64,000 nt of DNA from Myxococcota bacterium (GTDB taxonomy: Bacteria > Myxococcota_A > Polyangia > Polyangiales > JANWZI01), in the NCBI GenBank assembly GCA_025054695.1, contig JANWZI010000001.1, forward strand, positions 1 through 64,000, in the 5' to 3' direction. How positions within the stretch are numbered: position 1 is the first letter of the stretch; each line of letters opens with the position of its first letter. The notes under the pieces are model-generated. The model did no database searches. It saw only the letters and a list, made by a program, of their open reading frames with translations, and was not told the origin of the DNA. This document shows, piece by piece, positions 36,964 through 45,434 of this stretch. The position numbers and the translations under genes are program-made.

Positions 36964-39552
36964 TCACTGCAGCGGGCCGCCGGAAACCGGATCGGACGGC
37001 GGCGGTCGGCTCGAGCGCCGGGTCGGGGACGTCAATCCCAGACGGCGCAGTCGCGCGCGCAGCGTCGTGGGCGCGATTCCAAGCGCACGCGCCGCGGAGC
37101 CGACGTCTCCACCCGCGAGAGCTAGCGCCCGCTGCAGCGCGCGCCGTTCGATGTCGGACCACGGCGCGTCCAGCGGGTCACGGTCGCCGGTCAGAGGAGG
37201 CAGATCGCTCCGGCCGAGCAGGGGACCCTGGCACCGTGCGACCGCGCGCGCGACGACGGCGTCCAGCTCCTCGAGATTGCCGGGCCAATCGTGGCGCAGC
37301 AGAGCGTCCATCGCGGCCGGCTCGACTCCGACGGGCGTGCGCCCGAGGGCCCGGCACGCGCGGTGCACGGCGAGCAGGACGAGACTCGGCAGATCCTCCG
37401 TTCGTTCGCGCAGCGGGGGGACGTCGATGCGGGGGGACTCGAGCCAGCGGGCGAGGTTCGGATCCAGGGTGCCAGCCGCGAGCAGTTCGGCCGGCGCGAC
37501 CCGGCTCCAGGCCACCAGGCGAACGTCGACGGGATAGCTCGCAGCGGAGCCGACGGGACGCACTTCGTGCGTCGCCAGGGCTTCGGCGAGCACGGCCTGG
37601 GCTTCGAGGGACAACGCGGGAAGATCCCGTACGAACAGCGTCCCCCCGTGGGCGACGCGGAGCCAGCCCGGCTCGAGCGACCCCTCGCGTGCGTCGCCGA
37701 CGAGCGCGGCCACACTCGCATCAGGAGCGCGGAGGGTCGCGTCGGCCACGAGGAACGGGCCGCCACCGCGTCCCGCATGCTCGTGCAGCACGCGCGCGAG
37801 CGACTCGACCTCGCAGCCGGGCTCCGCGACGAGCAGGACGGGTACCTGCAACGGAGCGAGTTGGATCGCGCGTTGGCGGGCTTCGCGCATGGCCGCCGAA
37901 TACGCGACGAGCGCTCCGGTCGTGCTCGGTGCGCGGGCCGGCTCGGTCGCCCGCATCGCCGCTTCGGCACGCATGCGTCGTTGTTCCTGCTCCAGCTCGG
38001 CGAGGCGCTCGGCGAGCCCCGCCTGCCGTCGTTCGGACTGCTGCGCCCGCCGCCGTGCGCGGTCGAGTGCGGCGACGAGGCCGACCCGGGCCGTCAGCTC
38101 GCGGCCGAGGTCGATCAGGGCCTCCCGCTCCTCGAGCGAGAGCGGTGCGCGGCGGCGACCGCGCGGCACCGCGAGCGCCCCCTCGAGCCCCTCCTCGGCA
38201 CGCAGCGCGACGACCGTCAGCACATCCCGCGCGTCGAGCAGCGCGCACAGCGGCTGGAGGAACGGCTGCCGCGTGACCGCGGTCTCGACGTCGGCCCGGC
38301 TCACGAGGGCCTCGCGGCGGCTTTCCAGGTGCTCGCGAAGCGGCGCAGGAAGCCGAGCCTCCCGGACGACGGGCTCGCCCGAGGCGCCTGTGGTCACCTC
38401 GCGGTCCGGATCGACCGTCCAGAGCACGGCCCGGCTTTCGGGCGACCGCGCGCAACCGGTCAGCGGCGGCAAGACCGCACGGGCGACGTCTTCGAGCGTC
38501 GTCGTCGCGACGAGCTTGCGCCGGGCGACGCCGATGGCATCGAGAAGCCTACCGGCATCCGGTCCGAGCACGCGCTCGCCGACGCGCCGCGCGATGCGAT
38601 CGAACAGCGCGGCCGTCAGGACGAGGAGCGCGGCGGCGGTGCCGAACGCGAGCGCATCGTCCGGAACGTGGGGGCGCGCTCGCACCGCGACGAGTGCGGC
38701 GAGCATCGTCGCGACCGCGCCTGCGGCGATTCGCCGCGCGTTGGCCGCGGCGGTGGGGGTTCGCAGCACCCGGACCATGGCGAGGTGACCGCCGCAGACG
38801 GCGAGCGCGCCGAGCGTGCGGGCCAGCGAGGCCGCCGCCGTGTCACCCCGGTGCGCCGCGAGCAGCGCACCGAACGCTCCGAGACAGCCGCCGAGCAGTC
38901 CGAGCGCCGCCCAGGTGTTCGCGGTCGCTCCCTCGGGGCTCGTGTGGGGCTGGCGTCGGAGCAGTCGGGACGTGGCGGCGAAGAGAAGGGCTGCGTGCGC
39001 GAGCCACGCCGGCATCTGCTCGATCCAGGCGGGGGGCGGCCCGAACTCTTTCAGCAGGGCGTCGGGGGCCACGACCGAGACGAGCGCGGGAGCCAGCGCA
39101 GCCACGCCGACGCAGCGGGCGAGCAGCCGCGTGCCGGGCCGGGCTAGGGCGCGAAGCGGTTCGGGCTCGTCGACCGCGAGCAGGGTCAGGCCGACCGCGA
39201 CGAGCGTGTATCCGACCGGCGGAGCGAGCTCCAGCACGAGCGACGCTCCGGCCGGGGCCTGCGCGGCGACGAGGACGAGGGCGTAGCCCAGGCTGAGCCA
39301 GCCGATACGGGCGGCGGCGATGCCCGGACGGTCCCGCAGCAGCGCCGGAACGAGGGCGAGGACGACTGCGGCCAAGGGGATGAGCAGGCCGAGCGCCGAG
39401 AACGGCCCGCGAACCGAACCGAGGTCGGCGACCAGGTAGAGGACGACGACGAGGCCCGCGAGGCTGCGCACGGCTTCGGTCTCCGAGACGCCCGAGCATA
39501 GACCCGACCGGCGAGGCGTCGAACGGATGGGGCGCAAGAACGAGCTGCCCAC
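36964..39552 (-). CDS. Membrane-bound degenerate sigma-54-activator-like regulator
   Basis: This protein of up to 862 residues (GTG 39552) has eight to ten transmembrane helices in the first ~330, then a GAF-like region (about 340-490), a short coiled coil and an AAA+-like module. The Walker A region reads VAEPGCEVESL (Cys580) instead of GExGTGKE. The GAFTGA loop is deleted, and Walker B reads LFVRDLP instead of LFLDEI. The segments VDVRLVAWSR, PPLRERTEDLP and DWPGNLEELDA remain recognisable. A Fis-type HTH (GGDVGSAARALGIAPTTLRARLRR) ends the protein. It cannot be a normal ATP-driven sigma-54 activator and probably acts as a sigma-54-independent membrane regulator. Confidence 0.8.
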   Translation of the reverse strand: MGSSFLRPIRSTPRRSGLCSGVSETEAVRSLAGLVVVLYLVADLGSVRGPFSALGLLIPLAAVVLALVPALLRDRPGIAAARIGWLSLGYALVLVAAQAPAGASLVLELAPPVGYTLVAVGLTLLAVDEPEPLRALARPGTRLLARCVGVAALAPALVSVVAPDALLKEFGPPPAWIEQMPAWLAHAALLFAATSRLLRRQPHTSPEGATANTWAALGLLGGCLGAFGALLAAHRGDTAAASLARTLGALAVCGGHLAMVRVLRTPTAAANARRIAAGAVATMLAALVAVRARPHVPDDALAFGTAAALLVLTAALFDRIARRVGERVLGPDAGRLLDAIGVARRKLVATTTLEDVARAVLPPLTGCARSPESRAVLWTVDPDREVTTGASGEPVVREARLPAPLREHLESRREALVSRADVETAVTRQPFLQPLCALLDARDVLTVVALRAEEGLEGALAVPRGRRRAPLSLEEREALIDLGRELTARVGLVAALDRARRRAQQSERRQAGLAERLAELEQEQRRMRAEAAMRATEPARAPSTTGALVAYSAAMREARQRAIQLAPLQVPVLLVAEPGCEVESLARVLHEHAGRGGGPFLVADATLRAPDASVAALVGDAREGSLEPGWLRVAHGGTLFVRDLPALSLEAQAVLAEALATHEVRPVGSAASYPVDVRLVAWSRVAPAELLAAGTLDPNLARWLESPRIDVPPLRERTEDLPSLVLLAVHRACRALGRTPVGVEPAAMDALLRHDWPGNLEELDAVVARAVARCQGPLLGRSDLPPLTGDRDPLDAPWSDIERRALQRALALAGGDVGSAARALGIAPTTLRARLRRLGLTSPTRRSSRPPPSDPVSGGPLQ

Positions 39553-39599
39553 GGTTGCTCGCCGAGGTCCGCTCGCGGTATCTGGGAGCCCGGTGGGTC

Positions 39600-39920
39600 A
39601 TGAGGCTTCGCGGTGGGATGAGCGAGCTGGTGCGTCAGGCCTCGCGCCTGCAGCGCAAAATCGAGGCGCGCAAGAAAGAGCTCGAGTCCGAGACGGTCGA
39701 GGCGACGGCGGGCAACGACCGGGTGCGTGCGGTCGCGAGCGGCGCGGGCACGCTCGTGTCGGTGACGATTGATCCGGAGCTGATCCGGTCGGAGTCGCTC
39801 GAGCTCGTCCAGGATCTCGTGGTCGCGGCGGCCAACGCGGCGCTCGCCCGCAGCCGTGAGATGGTCGAGAAGGAGATCGACAAGGTGACGGGCGGCCTGA
39901 AGGTCCCGGGCCTGACGTGA
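39600..39920 (+). CDS. ybaB: YbaB/EbfC nucleoid-associated protein
   Basis: This protein of about 106 residues from ATG 39600 (or 100 from ATG 39618) is a small DNA-binding dimer. The N-terminal helix LVRQASRLQRKIEARKKELES and the central VSVTIDPELIRSESLELVQDLVVAAANAAL are family signatures. It overlaps recR by 4 bp (GTGA). This ybaB-recR pairing is widespread, usually after dnaX, which is absent here. Confidence 0.9.
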   Translation: MRLRGGMSELVRQASRLQRKIEARKKELESETVEATAGNDRVRAVASGAGTLVSVTIDPELIRSESLELVQDLVVAAANAALARSREMVEKEIDKVTGGLKVPGLT

Positions 39921-40546
39921 CGGGGGCCGTGTCCGGTCGCGAGGATCCGGTCGGCGAGCTCGTCGCGCTCTTCGCGCGGCTGCCGGGCATCGGAGAGCGC
40001 ACGGCCAGTCGCCTGACGTTCCACGTGCTGGGGCAAGAGCCCGGCTATGCGCGCACGCTCGGTGAGGCGCTGCGGACGCTGCACGACCGCGTCGTGACCT
40101 GCGCGCGGTGCGGCAACTGGACGCGACGGGCGAGCGACGGACGTCCGACCGAGTGCGCCGTCTGCGCCGATCCGCGGCGCGACGGGACGACGCTGTGCGT
40201 GGTCGCGCGGGTGCCGGATCTCGTCGCCATCGAGCGTGCCGGCACCTTCCGCGGACGCTACCACGTGCTGCACGGGCTGCTGTCGCCCCTGGACGGCGTC
40301 GGACCCGAGTCGTTGCCGCTCGACGCGCTCGTTCGCCGGATTTCCGAGGGCGGCATCGAGGAGGTCATCGTGGCCACGCCGCTGAGCGTCGACGGCGAGG
40401 CGACCGCGCTGTACGTCGCGCAGGTGCTGCGCCCGCTCGGCGTGCGCGTGACGCGCATCGCGAGCGGTGTTCCCCACGGCGGAGAGCTGGAGTTCGCTGA
40501 TCCGATCACGCTCGGCCGGGCCTTCGAGGGGCGACGGGCGACCTGA
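39917..40546 (+). CDS. recR: Recombination mediator RecR
   Basis: This 209-residue protein, with RecO, loads RecA on gapped DNA. The helix-hairpin-helix LPGIGERTASRLTFHVL, the zinc site CARCGNW...ECAVC and the TOPRIM domain (LCVVARVPDLVAIERAG, YHVLHGLLSPLDGVGP) are intact. GTG 39917 overlaps the ybaB stop. sctV starts 49 bp downstream with its own GAGGAGG ribosome-binding site. Confidence 0.95.
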   Translation: MTGAVSGREDPVGELVALFARLPGIGERTASRLTFHVLGQEPGYARTLGEALRTLHDRVVTCARCGNWTRRASDGRPTECAVCADPRRDGTTLCVVARVPDLVAIERAGTFRGRYHVLHGLLSPLDGVGPESLPLDALVRRISEGGIEEVIVATPLSVDGEATALYVAQVLRPLGVRVTRIASGVPHGGELEFADPITLGRAFEGRRAT

Positions 40547-40595
40547 AGAGCGGGGGGAGGCGAGCGGTGGCGGGGCGCGTCGCGAGGAGGGAAGC

Positions 40596-42695
40596 GTGAA
40601 GCTCGGAGGGCTGGAGCTCGAGGCGACGGGCGCTCGCGGGGCGGCTCGCTGGGCCGACGCCGCGCTCGCCGCGTTCGTCGTCGTCGTCGTCGGCATGATG
40701 ATCCTGCCGCTGCCGACGGTGCTGCTCGACGTGCTCATCGCCGGCAACGTCTCGCTCGCCGTGCTCATCTTGCTCGTCGCGCTGTACGTACGCGAGGGGC
40801 TCGCGTTTGCCTCGTTCCCCACGATCCTGCTCGTCACGACGCTGTACCGGCTCGCGCTCAACGTCTCGAGCACGCGCCTGATCCTGCTGCAGGCCGACGC
40901 CGGCGAGGTCATCTACGCCTTCGGCAACTTCGTGGTGCGCGGCAACTACGTCGTCGGCGCCGTCGTCTTCCTCATCCTGACGCTCATCCAGTTCATCGTC
41001 ATCGCGAAGGGCTCCGAACGCGTCGCCGAGGTGGGGGCGCGCTTCACGCTCGACGCGATGCCGGGCAAGCAGATGTCCATCGACGCGGAGCTGCGCTCGG
41101 GCGCCATCTCGCAAGACGAGGCGCGACGGCGGCGCCGGCTGCTGGCGCGCGAGAGCCAGTTCTACGGTGCGATGGACGGCGCGATGAAGTTCGTCAAGGG
41201 CGATGCCATCGCGGGCATCGTCATCACCGTGGTCAACATCGTCGGCGGGCTCGCGATCGGGGTGGCGATGCGCGACATGAGCGCGGTCGACGCGCTCGAG
41301 ACGTACGGCCTGCTTACGATCGGCGACGGCCTCGTCTCGCAGATCCCCGCGCTGCTCATCTCGACAGCCGCCGGCATCGTCGTCACGCGCGTCGCCTCGG
41401 AGCACGAGGAGGCCTCGCTCGGTGGGGACGTCGCGCAGCAGATCTTCGGCGATCCGCGCGCGCTTCGCGTCGCGACCATCTTTCTCGTGGTGCTCGCCAT
41501 CGTGCCGGGGCTCCCGGCGCTCCCGTTCCTCGTGCTGGCGGCCGTGCTGTTCGTCGTGTCGCGACGCGCGACGGCGCGGGCGCGCGTCGAGGCGGCCGAA
41601 ACGCCCGTGCTCGGGGCCGCGCGCCAGGAGGCGGTGCGGGAGAGCCGGGCGCGCGCGCAGATGGTGCCACTGGTCGTGCCCGTCTCCGTCGACCTCGGCG
41701 AGGCGCTCGGCCGCGAGGTGCTCGGCCCCGACGGCCGCGGCGGCCCGTTGCTCGAGGAACACATCCCCACCCTACGAGAGGCGTTGTTCCTCGACCTCGG
41801 GCTCGCGCTGCCCGGCGTGCGCGCGCGGGCGGTGCCCGGGCTCGCCGATCGTGAGTACGTCGTCGCCGTGCAGGAGGTGCCGGCGGGACGTGGCGAAGTG
41901 CCCACGGACCGCGTGTGGGTCGCCGCGTCGTCCGAGGCGATGGCGTCGCTCGGACTGAGCGCGGAGCCCGCGCCCGATCCGGTCGGGCGCGGGCCTGCGG
42001 TGTGGGTCCCGACGAGCGGTCGAGCGCTGGTCGAAGAGGCCGGCTTCGAGGTGCTCGATCCCGCCGCGCTGCTCGCGCGTCACGTCGGCGCCGTCGTTCG
42101 ACGCCGCGCCGCGGACTTCGTCGGCCTGCAAGAGGCGCAGGCGATGCTCGACCAGCTCGAGCGGGCCTATCCGGCGCTCGTGCGCGCCGTGGTTCCCAAG
42201 CCCGTGCCGCTTCCGCTGCTCGCCGACGTGCTCCGCCGGCTCGTCGAGGAGGGCGTCTCCATCCGGCCCCTGCGCGAGATTCTCGAGGCGCTCGGGACCT
42301 TCGCACCGACGGAGAAGGATCCGGTCGTGTTGTGCGAGCTGGTGCGGGCCTCGCTCCGCCGACACATCACGCATCGCTACGCGCCGACGGGCGTGCTCAC
42401 CGTCTTCCTGCTCGATGCCGCCATCGAAGACGCGGTGCGCGATGCGATCCAGCGCACGCCGACGGGCAGCTACCTCGCGATGGCGCCCGAGATGGCGCGC
42501 GACGTCATCGGCGCGGTCCGCCGCGAAGTGCAGGCCCTCGACACCGGCGCTCCACCCGTGTTGCTCACGCAGTCGGACGTGCGCCGCTTCGTGCGGCGGC
42601 TTCTCGAGGTCGATCTGCCCGACGTCGTCGTGCTCTCCTATCAGGAGCTCGCGCCCGAGGTCACGGTGCAGCCGCTCGCGCGCATCGCGCTGTGA
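40596..42695 (+). CDS. sctV: Type III secretion export gate protein SctV (FlhA/YscV family)
   Basis: This 699-residue protein from GTG 40596 has seven to eight N-terminal transmembrane helices, the conserved PTILLVTTLYRLALNVSSTR loop, the FHIPEP-family segment PGKQMSIDAELRSGAI and a large cytoplasmic C-terminal domain that forms the nonameric export gate. AMDGAMKFVKGDAIAG matches injectisome SctV more closely than flagellar FlhA (memory-based comparison). It stands alone after recR, without ATPase, ring or needle genes, and converges on the CRISPR-Cas remnant. Confidence 0.85.
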   Translation: MKLGGLELEATGARGAARWADAALAAFVVVVVGMMILPLPTVLLDVLIAGNVSLAVLILLVALYVREGLAFASFPTILLVTTLYRLALNVSSTRLILLQADAGEVIYAFGNFVVRGNYVVGAVVFLILTLIQFIVIAKGSERVAEVGARFTLDAMPGKQMSIDAELRSGAISQDEARRRRRLLARESQFYGAMDGAMKFVKGDAIAGIVITVVNIVGGLAIGVAMRDMSAVDALETYGLLTIGDGLVSQIPALLISTAAGIVVTRVASEHEEASLGGDVAQQIFGDPRALRVATIFLVVLAIVPGLPALPFLVLAAVLFVVSRRATARARVEAAETPVLGAARQEAVRESRARAQMVPLVVPVSVDLGEALGREVLGPDGRGGPLLEEHIPTLREALFLDLGLALPGVRARAVPGLADREYVVAVQEVPAGRGEVPTDRVWVAASSEAMASLGLSAEPAPDPVGRGPAVWVPTSGRALVEEAGFEVLDPAALLARHVGAVVRRRAADFVGLQEAQAMLDQLERAYPALVRAVVPKPVPLPLLADVLRRLVEEGVSIRPLREILEALGTFAPTEKDPVVLCELVRASLRRHITHRYAPTGVLTVFLLDAAIEDAVRDAIQRTPTGSYLAMAPEMARDVIGAVRREVQALDTGAPPVLLTQSDVRRFVRRLLEVDLPDVVVLSYQELAPEVTVQPLARIAL

Positions 42696-42795
42696 ACGGG
42701 GGCTCGGTGGCGGGCGCTGGCACGTCTCGGTCTCGAGATTCAGGTGCGGCCATCCGGTCCACGATGGGGGTTCAGCGGAGCGTTCCCTCGTGCCG

Positions 42796-44394
42796 TCACG
42801 CCGACGCGCGATCGGGCTCGCAGACGAAGCGGCCCAGTCCGAAATGGCACGCATAGCCCAGAGACAGTGGACCGGCTTGCGGCTCCGCGAAGGTCAGTCG
42901 CACGACGAAGCCGATGTCGACCGGAGGTTGAACGGCGGGCGGCTGTCGTCGGCGCACGAAGTGCCGAAGTTCGAGCCAGCGACCTGTCCAAGGCAGCAGC
43001 TCCACGTCGGCTCGGGGCAACCCGCGAACTTCCAGCTCGCGCAGGACTTGTCCTTCGACGGTGTCTCGACCGCGCGACTTGAGGTGTCGCGGAGGGACGA
43101 ACGGCGTCGCGGAAACCCAGTGCCGCGATGGACCCAGCAGGGCTCGGATCGCCCCGCCCAACGGCTCGGGCATACGACGCAGTGATTCGAGCTTACCCTC
43201 TGCGACGAGGGCGACGGAGATGTCGCCGATTCGCCCCTTGGACCAGGTACGGGGCACGGACGCGATCGCGCGCCGGGCCAGCTCTCCGAGGCCCATCTTG
43301 GCATGGACCATGACGTGGTCGAGGTGGCCGTCGGCGTCGAGATCGAGAGGCAGGATGTGCGCGTGGCGGTGGCCCTGAAGCGGGGCGCCATCTTCACCAC
43401 GCCCCGTCACCTCGGGGCATTGCGCCGCGTTCTCGCCGAGTCGGGCAACGAGTTGCCGGTGGAGCCGCTCGGCTTGCGGCAGCGTCCGCGCGATGGGGGG
43501 CAGCGCGCTCATCGACCCACTGGACGTCGTCAGCGCCAGCAGGGTGGCTTCGACACGAGCCGAGCGCGGACGCCGCGGAGCGGTCGGAGGCCCCACCTCG
43601 AGACTGTTCACAGGCCGCCAGTAGAGCACCAGTCGCGACCCTGGCGCCTGGTTCCATCCCGCGGAACGCCACGTTTCCGTGTCGGTCAGCAGGCAGCCCA
43701 GCAGGTCCTCGGGTGGCAGTGCGCTCCGGCCGGCACGTTCGGATTTCGAACGCCGTCGACCCGAGCGGACGTTGCTTTCCTTGGGCTCCGTTTCGACGGT
43801 GCTCGCGAGGTTTTTCCGCCACTCTGCGTACTGCCGTGGCTCTTCGGGCGCGAGCAGCGCGATCTGCTCGTAGCCCCGCCCGGGGCGCTCTTGCGATCCG
43901 TTCGGGAACACCGCGCCGCCCGCAGGAAGCGGCTCGTCGTCGGGGACGGTGAATGCCTCGACCCAGCTTTCGCTACGACCGAGGTACCCCATGTGGTTCG
44001 CAAGCGTCTCGAAGAGCCGCGCTGCCTCGGAATCGAGCGAAACCGGCCAGCGGACCCAGACCTTGCCGGCTCCGGTGTGCGCGAACGCGTCGTAGACCAG
44101 GTTGGTGGCCTCGCGCCCCTTTTCGAACTTGGCCGCCGGCATGTAATGGCGGCTGTGACCGACGGCCGCGGGGGGTAGGCGGTATTCGGGCAGCACCGCC
44201 GCGAGCTGCTCGACGAGGCGGCGGCCCGGCTCGGGAACGACTTTCCAGCGCTGCGTCGCGAAGCCGACGGCGAGGAGGGCACGCACGAGTCTCCACGGAC
44301 ACGGCGGCCACTCGACGAGCCCCTCGTTGGCGTGGTGGCCGTGGGGCGTCGCATGATAGCGGCCGGCCGGAAACCGCAAGACGAGCGTCGCCAT
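42796..44394 (-). CDS. csb2: Type I-G (I-U) CRISPR-associated protein Csb2 (Cas5-Cas6-like)
   Basis: This 532-residue protein belongs to the GSU0054/Csb2 family. The N-terminus MATLVLRFPAGRYHATPHGHH with EWPPCPWRLVRALLA is the Cas5-like RAMP start. GHRHAHILPL has His342, His344 and His346, the predicted pre-crRNA cleavage site. The C-terminal GYACHFGLGRF (about 513-523) is the glycine-rich RAMP loop. It should process crRNA and cap the complex. ATG 44394 overlaps the csb1 stop (ATGA). It appears intact. Confidence 0.88.
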   Translation of the reverse strand: MATLVLRFPAGRYHATPHGHHANEGLVEWPPCPWRLVRALLAVGFATQRWKVVPEPGRRLVEQLAAVLPEYRLPPAAVGHSRHYMPAAKFEKGREATNLVYDAFAHTGAGKVWVRWPVSLDSEAARLFETLANHMGYLGRSESWVEAFTVPDDEPLPAGGAVFPNGSQERPGRGYEQIALLAPEEPRQYAEWRKNLASTVETEPKESNVRSGRRRSKSERAGRSALPPEDLLGCLLTDTETWRSAGWNQAPGSRLVLYWRPVNSLEVGPPTAPRRPRSARVEATLLALTTSSGSMSALPPIARTLPQAERLHRQLVARLGENAAQCPEVTGRGEDGAPLQGHRHAHILPLDLDADGHLDHVMVHAKMGLGELARRAIASVPRTWSKGRIGDISVALVAEGKLESLRRMPEPLGGAIRALLGPSRHWVSATPFVPPRHLKSRGRDTVEGQVLRELEVRGLPRADVELLPWTGRWLELRHFVRRRQPPAVQPPVDIGFVVRLTFAEPQAGPLSLGYACHFGLGRFVCEPDRASA

Positions 44395-45434
44395 CAGGTG
44401 TCGTCCTCGGCGTCGTCGCCCGGCTCGCTCTGCTGCGTCGTGGGCTCCTTGGTCGCGGACTTCTTCGGCTTGGCGGCTTTCAGCTCGTCGGCGAACACGA
44501 GGGTCCTGTGGTGCATGTCTGCTTTGCAGGATTGGATGGCCTCGCGCAGCGCGTCCTCGAGCGCGCGCAGTGCCGGCAGCACGAATCCCCTCGGCCGCTC
44601 GGCGACGATCTCGCGGTCGACGACTTCGAGATCGCACGCGGTGCGCAGTCGCAGGTCGCCGTCCAACAACTTGCGCACCCGATGCAACGCGAGCAGCACG
44701 AGCATCCGCTCGACCTTCTCCCCGAGCCCGTAACCACGAATCTGCGCGAGATCGAGATTGACGAACAGATCGATCCGCTCGGCCGTGAACTCGTCGCGCG
44801 AGAACGGAACGTTTCCAAATCCCTTGGCGGTGTCTCCCTCGGGGTTCACGTGGTCGTTCTTGACCCCGCCAGCAGGTGCGACGCGGACCCCGCTGGCGTC
44901 GATGAATGCGGACAGCGCCCGCGTCACGCGGAGCCTGCCACCCGCCAGGTCGCTCTTGGCCAAGAAGACCCCATGGATGAGGGATCCCACATCGTACTCG
45001 AGCAGCGTGCGTGCGAGCAACGCGCGATCGATGGGTCCCTTTTCGAGCGTTCCCAGCTTCTTCTTGAGCTCGGCGAGGAAGTCCTGTGCCGTCTTATCTC
45101 GGTTTTCGAGAATGTAAGGGCTGTTGAGGCGGTGCGCTTCGAGCATGCTGTCGGTGAGGAACGATTTGTCCGGTCGCCTGACCGTCACATGACTGATTCC
45201 CCGAAGGACTTCGATCGGCTCGTTTTTGGAAAAGTCCCAGCACGTCGCCTCGAGCCGGTTCGCCATGCTCTGGGTGGACTCGACCAGAAGGCGTGTCCCC
45301 TCCTGCGTCTCGTACACGGCGGGGCCGAGACTCGGGAAACCCGTGGGCTGAAACCGAGCGCCCTGCAGTGGACGGAGCGGGACGGTGAACAGGATGCGGG
45401 TCGTCGTCGCGAGGGTCGTCCAGTCGACGGTCAT
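44394..45434 (-). CDS. csb1: Type I-G (I-U) CRISPR-associated protein Csb1 (Cas7 backbone)
   Basis: This 346-residue protein is a GSU0053/Csb1 RAMP, the backbone subunit that coats the crRNA spacer. Family segments are LRPLQGARFQPTGFPSLGPA, ESTQSMANRLEATCWD, LNSPYILE, LIHGVFLA and the NPEGDTAKGFGNVPFSRDEF loop. A Lys/Asp/Glu-rich tail (about 322-346) is disordered. It overlaps csx17 and csb2 by 4 bp each, so the three genes are translationally coupled. It appears intact. Confidence 0.88.
   Translation of the reverse strand: MTVDWTTLATTTRILFTVPLRPLQGARFQPTGFPSLGPAVYETQEGTRLLVESTQSMANRLEATCWDFSKNEPIEVLRGISHVTVRRPDKSFLTDSMLEAHRLNSPYILENRDKTAQDFLAELKKKLGTLEKGPIDRALLARTLLEYDVGSLIHGVFLAKSDLAGGRLRVTRALSAFIDASGVRVAPAGGVKNDHVNPEGDTAKGFGNVPFSRDEFTAERIDLFVNLDLAQIRGYGLGEKVERMLVLLALHRVRKLLDGDLRLRTACDLEVVDREIVAERPRGFVLPALRALEDALREAIQSCKADMHHRTLVFADELKAAKPKKSATKEPTTQQSEPGDDAEDDT

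Noticed and set aside
40596..42695. Flagellar FlhA
   Set aside because: No flagellar genes are nearby and the MKFVKGDAIAG segment fits SctV better; the distinction is from memory and a phylogeny would settle it.
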